Source: Commensalibacter papalotli (ex Servin-Garciduenas et al. 2014) (lineage in GTDB: Bacteria > Pseudomonadota > Alphaproteobacteria > Acetobacterales > Acetobacteraceae). Taken from it: DNA of 64,000 nucleotides. Position 1 is the stretch's first letter; each line of letters starts with the position of its first letter. This document shows positions 43,288 through 53,126 of this stretch, piece after piece. The notes under the pieces are model-generated. The model searched no databases. It saw nothing but the letters and a program-made list of their open reading frames with translations, and was not told the DNA's origin. The position numbers were made by a program, and so were the translations under genes. The stretch covers positions 1 through 64,000 of the forward strand of contig NZ_ATSX01000002.1 of assembly GCF_000527695.1 (NCBI RefSeq), in the 5' to 3' direction.

Positions 43288-45251
43288 TAGAAACCAACCT
43301 CGACTTTACCAGTATTACTAGATTGTAGATTACGAAAACGAGATAACGCAAATAAAGGAAAAAATTGACGATATCCATGATAACGTAGGTAAAAGACCCT
43401 TGGGAAACCAATCGCATTATATGGTTTTTCATCCCATTGCCCATCTTCCTCTTGGTTTTCCATCAACCATTGAATACCTTTTTGTACTGCTGGATGGTTA
43501 TGTTGACCTGCTGCCATTAATCCAAGCAAAGCCCAAGCCGTTTGAGAAGGAAGGCTGGTATGATATTGTCCCGGAGTACCACCTTCATAGGATTCTTCAC
43601 CTTCACCCCAACCACCATCAGGACGTTGAACACAAAGCAACCAATCAACAGCTTTCTTTACCGCGGGATCTTGATTAGAAATACCGACCGCATTGAAAGC
43701 ACATAATGCGGACCAGGTTCCATAAATATAATTCGTTCCCCAACGACCAAACCACGCACCAAAACTCTCTTGTTCAGCACGTAAAAAATTCATTCCCCGA
43801 TCAATGACTGCCTTATCCTCTGGATGTCCCAATTGCGCAAGAAAAGAAATACAACGTGCTGCAACATCCACTGTTGGTGGGTCAAGCAATGCACCATGAT
43901 CTGAGAATGGTATATGATTCAACAGCATTTTATCATTATCAATATCAAATGCACCCCAGCCACCATTAGAGCTTTGCATTCCAATAATCCAATGACGCGC
44001 ACGTTCAATTGATTCTTGATGCTCTGGTTTTCCTTCTCGATGTAATAACATCCCAACAACAGCAGTATCATCAACGTCCGGATAATAATCGTTATTATAT
44101 TGGAATGCCCATCCACCAGGGGCAACATCTGGACAATTAATTGCCCAATCGCCCTTTACATCCAAAATCTGACGCTCTTTTAACCACTTAGATGCCTTGG
44201 CAAGCTTATCCATTGTTTTTTCACGATCTTCTGCACGAATACCAGAAGCCGTTTCCATCATGGCATGCCCTGTCAATGCTGTATCCCAAATTGGAGAAAC
44301 ACAAGGTTGGCAATATGCCTCATCATCCTTGACAACCATCAGTTTTTTTACTGATTTCCAGGCAATTACTGCGCGAGGATCATCATCACGCATACCCATA
44401 CAACGAAATGCCATCACAGAATTCGCCATTGCTGGATAAATCGCACCCAATCCATCCTCGCCGTTCAAACGTTTTTCAATAAATTCTACTGTTTTCTTTT
44501 GTGCATGTTTACGTAAAAAACTAGGAAATAGTTTTTCCATAGGACGAACAACTTTATCAAGATATTTAAATAAATATCCCCATTGAGAACGAAATGGACC
44601 TTTAATCCATTCTTTAATTTGATCAGGTGGTGTTATAAAAAGTTCTTGAACATGAATATTATAACGATTAACAGCTCTACCCTTCAAAGAAACCAACAAA
44701 ACCAATGGTGCAATCACTGCTCTGGACCAGTAAGACATATTCCAGACTGAGAATAAAGCCCATTTTGGCATTAACATCAATTCAACAGGCATTGCAGGGG
44801 TTGCATACCAAGGGACTTCACCAAACAAGGCTAACTGAGTACGTGTAAAAACATTTGCCGTTTCCGCGCCACCATGAGCCAAAATTGCCGTTCTGGCACG
44901 TATCATATGCGGTGCATCAACATCATCGCCAATCGCTTTTAATGCAAAATATGCTTTGACAGAGGCTGAAATATCGAATTTACCACCATAATAAAGTGGC
45001 CATCCGCCATGATCCCCTTGAATTCGACGTAAATATACACCGATTTTTTCTTGTAATTCTGTATCAATACGATCAAGAAAATGTTCTAATAATACATATT
45101 CTGCAGGAATTGTTGCGTCAGCTTCTAATTCAAAAACCCAATGTCCATCCTCGTTTTGACGATTTGCTAAGATATTTTGTGCCTGCAAAATAGCACGATC
45201 CAATGCTTCGTCTTTTATTGGCTTTTCTAAAGAGTCAACATGATTCAGCAT
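43287..45251 (-). CDS. shc: Squalene-hopene cyclase
   Basis: A 654-residue class II terpene cyclase. Several QW repeats (GDHGGWPLYYGG, MQSSNGGWGAFD, QRPDGGWGEGEE, NQEEDGQWDEKPYN), the catalytic acid motif DVDDTA (around 370) and GTWSALCAFNAVG. Cyclises squalene to hopene/hopanol at the inner membrane. ATG 45251 is selected by AAGGAAAT upstream; the open frame extends to 45317 with no family likeness. Sixth gene of the operon. Confidence 0.97.
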   Translation of the reverse strand: MLNHVDSLEKPIKDEALDRAILQAQNILANRQNEDGHWVFELEADATIPAEYVLLEHFLDRIDTELQEKIGVYLRRIQGDHGGWPLYYGGKFDISASVKAYFALKAIGDDVDAPHMIRARTAILAHGGAETANVFTRTQLALFGEVPWYATPAMPVELMLMPKWALFSVWNMSYWSRAVIAPLVLLVSLKGRAVNRYNIHVQELFITPPDQIKEWIKGPFRSQWGYLFKYLDKVVRPMEKLFPSFLRKHAQKKTVEFIEKRLNGEDGLGAIYPAMANSVMAFRCMGMRDDDPRAVIAWKSVKKLMVVKDDEAYCQPCVSPIWDTALTGHAMMETASGIRAEDREKTMDKLAKASKWLKERQILDVKGDWAINCPDVAPGGWAFQYNNDYYPDVDDTAVVGMLLHREGKPEHQESIERARHWIIGMQSSNGGWGAFDIDNDKMLLNHIPFSDHGALLDPPTVDVAARCISFLAQLGHPEDKAVIDRGMNFLRAEQESFGAWFGRWGTNYIYGTWSALCAFNAVGISNQDPAVKKAVDWLLCVQRPDGGWGEGEESYEGGTPGQYHTSLPSQTAWALLGLMAAGQHNHPAVQKGIQWLMENQEEDGQWDEKPYNAIGFPRVFYLRYHGYRQFFPLFALSRFRNLQSSNTGKVEVGF

Positions 45252-45335
45252 AGTCAAATATTTCCTTTTTATTGATTCAATACAAAGTGTTGAAAGCGAA
45301 TGAACATCTTTCAACAATTATAATCATATATATTC

Positions 45336-46640
45336 TTAAACGATTTTAGAAGAAAAAACTGCTTCAGCAGCCCCAAACCCAGAACGAATAGCCCCCTCAA
45401 TTGTTGCAGGAAGCCCCGTTGCAACCCAATCACCCGCCAAAAAAAGATTTTGATATGGTGTGTAACAAGAAGGCCTACGATGATTTTGCTCAACTGTAGC
45501 AACAAAGCTTGCCCTTTTTTCCCATAATAAACGATGATTAGGAATGGCTTGAGGTAAAGGTGTTTCTATAACAGGAGATAAAACCTCACAAACTTCTTGC
45601 CAAATTAACGAGGCAAGATTTTCATGCTGACATCCTGTAAAACGATTAGCCGCACTGACCGTAATTGAAATGACACCAGGCCTTACAAAAATCCATTCAC
45701 TTATACCACCAATGACACCCACAAATTTAGCTTTATCTATACTACCTTTAATCCGCAAATTTGGATCTACTGCGTAATGTAGATTTAATATACTTTCAAA
45801 TTGATTAGGAACTTTAACCTTAGGACAAACAGCACCAAGTATTTGCTCTGCGACATGCGCACTTAATGCTAGGATAACAGTATCTTCTGGGCCCACATCT
45901 ATTTTATTATTATTCATAATAAAATAATCAATCTTACCGTCTTGGACATGTAACTCTGAAAGCCTTGATTTAGTATTAATTATACCACCTTGCAAAGCAA
46001 TCAAAGATACTGCTGGCTGCACGAAACTTTCAGAAAGGCCTATTTTAGGAAAATAAGGAATACATCCCTTCCCACCTTTCATCAAAGACTGACGCACCAC
46101 AGAGCCCATTAATAAAGCACTGCCAGCATCACAAGACGTATTTAATGCAGAAACTGCAAAAGGTTGTAATAACCGACGTGATAGCTGTCCATTTACCAAA
46201 CAATCAGCAACAGTTTTTTGAGTATCTGCTTTTAATAATTTCCATAACGCCAACAATTCTGGAAATTTAAAATCTGGCACGCGATGTTTGGCAAAAAATA
46301 ACCACCAAGGAAAACGACCTTTTGATAATAATAAATCCCAACGTTTTCCTTCTTCTAAATCAACGAAAGGAAATAAAGGATACCCAGATCCAGTCAAACT
46401 ATTGGTTGCGTCAATTAAATTCAAATATTTAAAAACAGCGTCATTGCCTGATAAAATCAGATGATTACCATTATCGATCGTACGATCTAGATTAGCATCA
46501 TAAAAAGAACGTGCTCTGCCCCCCAAAGACGGACTGCTTTCATATAGAATAACCTGAGCATCAGATCTTTGAGATAAAGAAACCGCAGCTGCCAGCCCTG
46601 CTAACCCGCCACCAATAATATGAATATGTTTTTTTGCCAT
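45336..46640 (-). CDS. hpnE: Hydroxysqualene dehydroxylase HpnE
   Basis: A 434-residue FAD amine-oxidase-fold protein: HIHIIGGGLAGLAAAVSLSQ at the N-terminus, ESSPSLGGRARSF, DNGNHLILSG and the C-terminal LFLAGDWVATGLPATIEGAIRS (FAD closing motif). Reduces hydroxysqualene to squalene, third step of the HpnCDE route. Nine bases after hpnD. Confidence 0.94.
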   Translation of the reverse strand: MAKKHIHIIGGGLAGLAAAVSLSQRSDAQVILYESSPSLGGRARSFYDANLDRTIDNGNHLILSGNDAVFKYLNLIDATNSLTGSGYPLFPFVDLEEGKRWDLLLSKGRFPWWLFFAKHRVPDFKFPELLALWKLLKADTQKTVADCLVNGQLSRRLLQPFAVSALNTSCDAGSALLMGSVVRQSLMKGGKGCIPYFPKIGLSESFVQPAVSLIALQGGIINTKSRLSELHVQDGKIDYFIMNNNKIDVGPEDTVILALSAHVAEQILGAVCPKVKVPNQFESILNLHYAVDPNLRIKGSIDKAKFVGVIGGISEWIFVRPGVISITVSAANRFTGCQHENLASLIWQEVCEVLSPVIETPLPQAIPNHRLLWEKRASFVATVEQNHRRPSCYTPYQNLFLAGDWVATGLPATIEGAIRSGFGAAEAVFSSKIV

Positions 46641-46649
46641 CCCAAAAAT

Positions 46650-47546
46650 CTATCTCTTCAAACCAATATAACTCATGATTACTCCAATTCCTGCAACTCC
46701 GATTTTTTCAATCAAAGACAAAGAGACTCTCTTAAAGGGTGGTTTCCACCCAACTTTTTTTTGCTTAGCCAGTAAAAATTTATACGTAATTGCCATAATT
46801 TTGGCTGGACGTAAGGCCGTTGGACTACATTGTGCCATAAACTCACGTGATAACCTAAAATGATCCAAAGCTCTATACGCCAAAATATGACATACATGAT
46901 CAACATAAACGCTGTTAACACATTCTTTGGGTGTTAAAGGAAGGTGAAAGCGTTCCAACAACTCTTTTGGTAAATATAAACGGCCACGCTCTGCATCTTC
47001 TTGTATATCACGCAAAATATTCGTGATTTGCAAAGCTCTGCCTAAATGATACGCTACTTTTTGGGCAGCATCAGAGCTATCACCAAAAATACGTACAGCC
47101 AGACGACCCACAGCAGAAGCAACACGATCGCAATAAAGATCGAAAGTCTGTTCATCTGGGGCAACAATAGGATGTTCAACATCCATCTCCATACCATTAA
47201 TGATATCGATAAAATCCTGTTGCTTTAAATTAAAACGCTGAATCGTTGCTAATAATACTCGTTCAACTGCATCTGTAGCTTGTCCTGCGTATAAACCATC
47301 AAGCCTGTCACGCCATTCTTGTAACAAACGATGTTTTGTTGGGACATCTCCGTCTTCATCTGCAATATCATCAACAATACGACAAAAACTATAAAGCGCA
47401 TACATTCCATAACGACGCTCTGGGGGTAATATTTGCATCCCCGTAGCAAAAGAGGTCTTGGATTTGCGAACAACCTTTTCTACCTCAGTCAAATCAAGTG
47501 CGCTGCACCCCATTATCTGTGCTGCTTCAGCTAACGGCTTAGGCAT
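46650..47546 (-). CDS. hpnD: Presqualene diphosphate synthase HpnD
   Basis: A 298-residue all-helical prenyltransferase of the squalene/phytoene synthase family. Two Asp-rich motifs: FCRIVDDIADEDGD (around 53-66) and ITNILRDIQEDAERGRLYLP (around 174-193). Condenses two farnesyl diphosphates to presqualene diphosphate. C-terminal hydrophobic helix. Separated from hpnC by 138 bases of AT-rich DNA that may hold an internal promoter. Confidence 0.95.
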   Translation of the reverse strand: MPKPLAEAAQIMGCSALDLTEVEKVVRKSKTSFATGMQILPPERRYGMYALYSFCRIVDDIADEDGDVPTKHRLLQEWRDRLDGLYAGQATDAVERVLLATIQRFNLKQQDFIDIINGMEMDVEHPIVAPDEQTFDLYCDRVASAVGRLAVRIFGDSSDAAQKVAYHLGRALQITNILRDIQEDAERGRLYLPKELLERFHLPLTPKECVNSVYVDHVCHILAYRALDHFRLSREFMAQCSPTALRPAKIMAITYKFLLAKQKKVGWKPPFKRVSLSLIEKIGVAGIGVIMSYIGLKR

Positions 47547-47684
47547 AATTTGATCAGACCTTTCTTTAATGACAATAAAACTCAGTGCACAACTGTCAAT
47601 TTTGAAAAAACATACAGCTTTAAGCTATATATCCTTTTCTTTTAATTGGATACAAACAAATATCATCTATCTCATCACATATTT

Positions 47685-48572
47685 TTACATAAAATAACGA
47701 AATGACTTTAAAACAGAATATAAAACATTTTTTTTGCTTAATTTAACATCAGCCGCCAAAGGATCTTCATTCCGTAATCTTTGTGCCAAAAATTTGGCTA
47801 AATATACGATGACTGCTGCTTCTAGACGCAAGCGTCGATCTTGTGTTAATCGTGGCAAAAACTCAGCCTCTCTATTAAGCACATCAACATGATCTAATAA
47901 AACGTGAAATACTTTTCTCAAAGAAAAACTCATTTGAGGGGCAAGCAAATCCTCTACCTTAACATTATATTTTTTCATTAACTCAAGAGGTATATAACAG
48001 CGATCTAATTTAATTAAATCTGTCTTGCAATCTTGCAAATGGTTTAAAATTTGTAATGAAGTACATAATGCATCAGAAGCAGGAAAGGTATCTGGTCCCT
48101 CTTTATGTAAATGAAGTAAAAAACGCCCCACAGGATTAGCAGAATAGCAACAATACTGCATCAATTCATCCATAGTTTCATAACGATTTTTTACCGCATC
48201 TTGACGAAAAGCAATCAGCAGATCGGTTGCTGTATCAACAGGAACGCCCGTTTCAATAAAACTGTTATACAAATATCGAGCCGTTAAAACATCAGCACGA
48301 TCAGGCGCAGGGACATCCTTACATACAACAGTTTCCATCGCATTTAAACGGTTAATTTTTTCCTCAGAAGACAACGTTTCTGCATCAGCAATATCATCTA
48401 TAACCCTGGCAAAATCATAATATGCTTGCACATGGGGCCTTAGTTGACGGCTAATTAACAGTGAGCCAACAGGAAAATTTTCATCTTTGGCCGCTTTTCC
48501 AGAGGAAACATCCTTATCCCCCCAAAGAGAAGAATCATATAAATACGATTTACTTTGCTTGGCAGCCGTCAT
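47685..48572 (-). CDS. hpnC: Hydroxysqualene synthase HpnC
   Basis: A 295-residue paralogue of HpnD: FPVGSLLISRQLRPHV, AYYDFARVIDDIADAE (first Asp motif, around 50-65) and QILNHLQDCKTDLIKLDRCYIP (second, divergent motif). Converts presqualene diphosphate to hydroxysqualene. Its start overlaps the hpnB stop (ATGA). Confidence 0.94.
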   Translation of the reverse strand: MTAAKQSKSYLYDSSLWGDKDVSSGKAAKDENFPVGSLLISRQLRPHVQAYYDFARVIDDIADAETLSSEEKINRLNAMETVVCKDVPAPDRADVLTARYLYNSFIETGVPVDTATDLLIAFRQDAVKNRYETMDELMQYCCYSANPVGRFLLHLHKEGPDTFPASDALCTSLQILNHLQDCKTDLIKLDRCYIPLELMKKYNVKVEDLLAPQMSFSLRKVFHVLLDHVDVLNREAEFLPRLTQDRRLRLEAAVIVYLAKFLAQRLRNEDPLAADVKLSKKNVLYSVLKSFRYFM

Positions 48573-49834
48573 GAATTATCCTTTTGCTCTATAGTTTGAT
48601 TATTGTGTTCAGAGCTTACCATATTTTCTAATTCGATTTGTAATTCTTTTTTATCCCCCCCAATCGCAGGGGTAACATAAGCCCGTCCCTTCCACATCAT
48701 TCCTTTGCCAAGGTAATAATTTAACGCAGACCCAATCGTTGCCAGTAAATAAAATAAAGCCACAATTGGCAGTGCAATCATCCATAAAAAGGATAGGTTG
48801 AATCTCGATAAAGTTGGAATAAAAGAGCAAATCGAAATAACATATGTAACAATTGCAAATTTTTGAGCTGTTCCATGGGCTATTAATATTTGTATAAAAG
48901 GAACAAACCACATCAATGACATTAAAATAACTGTCACTAATAGCATAGCAAAAGAATAGCGCAACTGCACATAAGCTGTGCGTGTAATCATATTCCAAAT
49001 ATCACTTAATTTGTCATAAGGTCTTAATGAGCGAGCCAAACTGCTATGCCCTAGGTAAATATTACCACCGTTCCTTTTAACTAAAAAAGCCAAAGTAACA
49101 TCATCAATCAAAGCATTTTTTAATGCTGCAACACCACCAATTTTAGTTAACATACGGCTACGAAGTAAAACCGTTCCCCCCGCACCCGCAGCGACAGGAG
49201 AACTCTTTTTATTCACCTTGGAAAAAGGATAAAGCATACAAAAAAAATAAACAAAAGCTGGGATAAGCGCTTTTTCATAGAGATTCTTACATCTTAATTT
49301 AACCATCTCAGAGACTTGATCTAATTGATCCTTTAACGCCTTACAAGCTAAGGTCGTTAAATGAGATGGCTCATGTTCTATATCTGCATCCGTAAAAAAG
49401 AAAAAAGCATTTTCCGTTGTGTATTTTTTTTTTATATAATCAACCCCAGTGGATAATGCCCATAATTTTCCACTCCATCCTTCGGGACGTTCGGTTGTTT
49501 CAATAACGTCCAAACGGTTTTGAAAAGATGCTGGTAAATTTTGTTTATAATTTTTAACAATATCGCCTGTATGATCAACACTAGCATCATCTACAACGAG
49601 AACCTTATAGTCACCAACATAATCTTGATGGAGCAAAGAGTTCGTAACACATTCTATAGTCTCAGCCTCATCTCGGGCGGGAATAACCACATAAATATCA
49701 GGCCATTTTTCAGGCATTGTCTCTAAAGTTGATTGAGGAAAAGAGTGTAAAATAGGTCCTCTTCCCCAAAAACGTCCATGCAAAAAAAATAAATAAATCC
49801 AAATCACAAAAGAGCAAATAGCAATAATAGTCAT
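48569..49834 (-). CDS. hpnB: Hopanoid-associated glycosyltransferase HpnB
   Basis: A 421-residue GT2 enzyme: N-terminal membrane span, VVIPARDEAETIE, VLVVDDASVDHTGDI (around 79-93), FFFTDADIEHEPSH (DxD-type, around 146) and IDDVTLAFLVKRNGG, then C-terminal spans. HpnB homologues occur in most hopanoid operons; the exact sugar transfer is not settled. Confidence 0.9.
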   Translation of the reverse strand: MTIIAICSFVIWIYLFFLHGRFWGRGPILHSFPQSTLETMPEKWPDIYVVIPARDEAETIECVTNSLLHQDYVGDYKVLVVDDASVDHTGDIVKNYKQNLPASFQNRLDVIETTERPEGWSGKLWALSTGVDYIKKKYTTENAFFFFTDADIEHEPSHLTTLACKALKDQLDQVSEMVKLRCKNLYEKALIPAFVYFFCMLYPFSKVNKKSSPVAAGAGGTVLLRSRMLTKIGGVAALKNALIDDVTLAFLVKRNGGNIYLGHSSLARSLRPYDKLSDIWNMITRTAYVQLRYSFAMLLVTVILMSLMWFVPFIQILIAHGTAQKFAIVTYVISICSFIPTLSRFNLSFLWMIALPIVALFYLLATIGSALNYYLGKGMMWKGRAYVTPAIGGDKKELQIELENMVSSEHNNQTIEQKDNS

Positions 49835-49902
49835 AATTTTAAAATTCTCTAATTAGTAAATTAACTCGTAAACCCTTTATATATAAATAACAAACTCATG
49901 CA

Positions 49903-50892
49903 CTAGCTTACATATCTTTGCTGGCGAAACCAATCAACCGCATCTTTTATTGCCTCATGTGCAGGTCTATGCGTATATCCCAATTCTTTTTCTGCCTTTG
50001 CAGAAGAAAAAAACATTTTCTTATATGACATTAATAACATCTCACGCGTAACGCGCGGTTGAATGTTGAATTGATTAGCCATCCATTCAGAAACCACTGC
50101 CACGGGCCATATAACTTTTTGATTTAACCTTACCAAAGGAGGCCTGACATTCGCAATCTTGGAGGTCATCGCAAATAAATCTCGAAGAGACATATTTTCA
50201 CCTCCAAGAATATACTTTTCACCAATGATACCTTTTTCAAGAGCTAATAAATGCCCCTGAGCAACATCATCAACATGCACTATATTCAACCCTGTATCAA
50301 CATAAGCTGGCATTTTTCCCTTGATACAATCAAGTATCATTTGACCAGTTGGTGTTGGTTTAATATCTCTGGGACCAATTGGTGTTGACGGATTAACAAT
50401 AACCGCTGGCAATTTATTTTCTTTAATTAATTTTAATACCGCTTGTTCTGCTTCATATTTTGATTGTTTGTAAACACCAATAATTTTATGTACAGGTGTT
50501 GTCTCGTCTGCAATACTGCCGTCGCCCACCAATCCCAACGCTGCAACAGAAGAGCAATATACGATCTTCTCAACACCTGCCTGTTGTGCGGCCAACATTA
50601 AACGGCGTGTTCCCTCAACATTAATTTCCATCATGCGCTTGGGATCAGGAACCCACAGACGATAATCTGCCGCCACATGAAACAGATATTTGCATCCACG
50701 TAAAGATTGCGTAAAAGCTTCAGGGTTCAATAAATCCCCCTCAACAATTTCTGCGTCCAAGCCCTGTAAATTTGATTTATTACTGCTGGGACGTGCCAGG
50801 ACTTTCAAACGATGTCCATTCTCAATCAGTTTACGTGCAACTGCTGAACCAACAAACCCTGTAACCCCAGTGATAAAAGTTGAGGTAGTCAT
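49903..50892 (-). CDS. hpnA: Hopanoid-associated sugar epimerase HpnA
   Basis: A 329-residue extended SDR: TFITGVTGFVGSAVA (NAD motif, residues 5-19), VAADYRLWVPDP, SSVAALG, YKQSKYEAEQ (catalytic Tyr and Lys, around 141) and the VNPSTPIGPRDIKPTPTG signature of HpnA. ATG 50892 chosen: GGGGG lies just upstream, and the 19 extra residues of the longer frame are hydrophobic and unlike the family. First gene of the operon. Confidence 0.93.
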   Translation of the reverse strand: MTTSTFITGVTGFVGSAVARKLIENGHRLKVLARPSSNKSNLQGLDAEIVEGDLLNPEAFTQSLRGCKYLFHVAADYRLWVPDPKRMMEINVEGTRRLMLAAQQAGVEKIVYCSSVAALGLVGDGSIADETTPVHKIIGVYKQSKYEAEQAVLKLIKENKLPAVIVNPSTPIGPRDIKPTPTGQMILDCIKGKMPAYVDTGLNIVHVDDVAQGHLLALEKGIIGEKYILGGENMSLRDLFAMTSKIANVRPPLVRLNQKVIWPVAVVSEWMANQFNIQPRVTREMLLMSYKKMFFSSAKAEKELGYTHRPAHEAIKDAVDWFRQQRYVS

Positions 50893-51036
50893 AAAGCCCC
50901 CGATCAAAATTATAAAAATTTCACATAGAACGTTGAATCTGTTATTCAAACATAATAGTAATGGCTTTTATATCATTACTATGCATTCCAATAAATCAGA
51001 TAATAACTTCTCTTTTACAAAGATACACGGTCTATT

Positions 51037-52104
51037 TTGAAAAAAATTTCAATTATTCTATTCTTTTTGGGGCTCAGCCTCATTATTGCTGGTGCAGCTT
51101 GGATAGGTGCAGACAGTATCTTTAAGTCCGTCTTTTCCATAGGTGTTGGAAAGCTCTTAATCCTGTCTTTATGGCAATTAATGATTATTGTAGTCCTGGG
51201 TTGGGCATGGCACTGTATTTGTCCACAATTAGGGTTGGTCAGATTATTTTGGGCAAGAACTCTAAGGGAATCTGCAGCAACATGCTTACCATTTTCACAA
51301 ATTGGTGGCATTGTCCTCGGAGTACGTGCTGTTTGTTTTAAAGGATATAAATATATTAAAAACCCTTCTGATTTATCAGTTTCCCAAGGGATAAGCTCTA
51401 ATATTGTTGATATTACAACCGAAACGCTGGGACAGGTTTTATTTATTATTATTGGAATTATTACCCTACTTATCGGCGGGTATCATACTCATTTACCTGA
51501 CTTCCCTTTGTTCGGTATTCATGTAAACTTAAAATGGTTTATTATTCTTAGTATCCTTTTATTAATATTAGGACTGATTCCTTTCATTTGGACACAAAGG
51601 CAAGGAAGTCTCTTATTTCGAAAAATCTTCAACTCACTCAGCTCTAATATCGCCCAACAATGGAATGGTAAAATCGCATCCAGTGCGGAATCGTTACAAG
51701 AACCACTAGATCAAATTTGGGCTAATCCCACACGAATCATCTATAGCTGTTTTATTCATTTTGCTGGTTGGATGGGTAGCGGTATCGGAACTTGGATATG
51801 TTACCACTTTCTGGGTGCTGATATTAACTTAATGGAAGCCATTACCATTGAAGCTTTGGTCTGTGTTGTTTTAACAATAGGATTTATTGTTCCCGCCAGT
51901 GTTGGTATCCAAGAAGGCGCCTATGTTCTTATTGGTGCCATTTTTGGAATTGATCCTTCATTATCTTTTGGCCTATCCATATTACGCCGAGCAAGAGATT
52001 TAATTATCGGTATTCCAGCTTTGCTTTTGTGGCAATTCAGCGAGATTCAATATTTACGAAAAAATCCTGACAAAAATAAAAAACTTGATGTAACGTCAAC
52101 TTAG
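51037..52104 (+). CDS. hpnL: HpnL-type membrane protein (UPF0104/LPG-synthase TM family)
   Basis: A 355-residue protein with eight or so spans. GIVLGVRAVCFKG, IVDITTETLGQVLF, VVLTIGFIVPASVGIQEGAYVLIGAIFGI (the family's PASVGIQEG signature, around 289-297) and LRRARDLIIGIPALL mark it as the hopanoid-associated HpnL group. HpnL homologues are proposed to move lipids or lipid precursors across the inner membrane. TTG start at 51037. Divergent from hpnA across 144 bases. Confidence 0.8.
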   Translation: MKKISIILFFLGLSLIIAGAAWIGADSIFKSVFSIGVGKLLILSLWQLMIIVVLGWAWHCICPQLGLVRLFWARTLRESAATCLPFSQIGGIVLGVRAVCFKGYKYIKNPSDLSVSQGISSNIVDITTETLGQVLFIIIGIITLLIGGYHTHLPDFPLFGIHVNLKWFIILSILLLILGLIPFIWTQRQGSLLFRKIFNSLSSNIAQQWNGKIASSAESLQEPLDQIWANPTRIIYSCFIHFAGWMGSGIGTWICYHFLGADINLMEAITIEALVCVVLTIGFIVPASVGIQEGAYVLIGAIFGIDPSLSFGLSILRRARDLIIGIPALLLWQFSEIQYLRKNPDKNKKLDVTST

Positions 52105-52145
52105 CCTCTTCGTTCTTTTTAACCTTTTTATATCGATTACTCATC

Positions 52146-53036
52146 ATGACATCTTCAATATTCCATCGTGTTACTGTTATTGGACCAGGGCTCATTGGCT
52201 CTTCTATTTTAAGACGTATCCAAAAAGATCGTTCTCTTGCGACTTATACAGTGGCTTATGATAATAACCCAGATGTTTGTAATCGCGTAAAAGAGTTACA
52301 AATCGCCGATGAAGTTTGTTCTGATCCTGAAACTGCGGTTAAAGATGCTGATTGTGTGATTTTAGCCGTCCCTGTAGGTGTTATGGGAGAAGTGACCAAG
52401 CAAATTGCACCTTATTTACAAAAAGGGGCTATCCTAACCGATACAGGCTCTACCAAAGCATCTGTGATTGCTGCTATTGAACCGCATTTGCCTCCTGATG
52501 TTGTTTTTGTTCCAACGCATCCTATGGCAGGAACCGAATTTTCTGGTCCTGATGCTGGATTCGAAAGCTTGTTTGAGAATCGTTGGTGCCTTATCACTCC
52601 TACTCCAAACACAACCCAAGAGGCGATCGATAAAATTACCGAATTTTGGCAAAAAATGGGTTCTAATACCCGCATCCTGGACATTAAACATCATGATAAA
52701 GTCTGCGCCATTGTCAGCCATTTACCTCACCTTATTGCTTTTACAATTTGTAACACTGCCGATAGCCTAGAAGAGGAAACAAGGTCTGAAGTCCTTGACT
52801 ATGCAGCTTCTGGATTTCGGGATTTTACACGCGTCGCATCCTCGGACCCAACCATGTGGCGTGATGTATTCATTAATAATCGTGAAGCCATTTTAGAAAT
52901 GCTAGCACGCTTTACCGAAGACGCTCAAGCTATGGCCAAAGCAATCAGATGGAAAGATGAAGAGTATATCACTGAAACTATTCAAAAAGGGCGGCGTATC
53001 CGTAAATCCTTGATTGATAACAAACAAGTGCAATAA
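52146..53036 (+). CDS. tyrA: Prephenate/arogenate dehydrogenase
   Basis: A 296-residue dehydrogenase: VTVIGPGLIGSSILRRIQ (Rossmann GxGxxG, residues 9-26), VILAVPVGVM, THPMAGTEFSGPDAG (around 122-136) and ISHLPH/VSHLPHLIAF. Makes 4-hydroxyphenylpyruvate or tyrosine. No ACT domain. A small TAGCC/GGCTA hairpin at 53054-53068 lies just after the stop. Confidence 0.9.
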   Translation: MTSSIFHRVTVIGPGLIGSSILRRIQKDRSLATYTVAYDNNPDVCNRVKELQIADEVCSDPETAVKDADCVILAVPVGVMGEVTKQIAPYLQKGAILTDTGSTKASVIAAIEPHLPPDVVFVPTHPMAGTEFSGPDAGFESLFENRWCLITPTPNTTQEAIDKITEFWQKMGSNTRILDIKHHDKVCAIVSHLPHLIAFTICNTADSLEEETRSEVLDYAASGFRDFTRVASSDPTMWRDVFINNREAILEMLARFTEDAQAMAKAIRWKDEEYITETIQKGRRIRKSLIDNKQVQ

Positions 53037-53126
53037 TAAATAGAATAATAAACTAGCCATTGAGGCTATTTGTCCTGTACTTTGATGTTATAATAATTCA
53101 GTGTTTAAACTCGCAAAGTTATCGTA

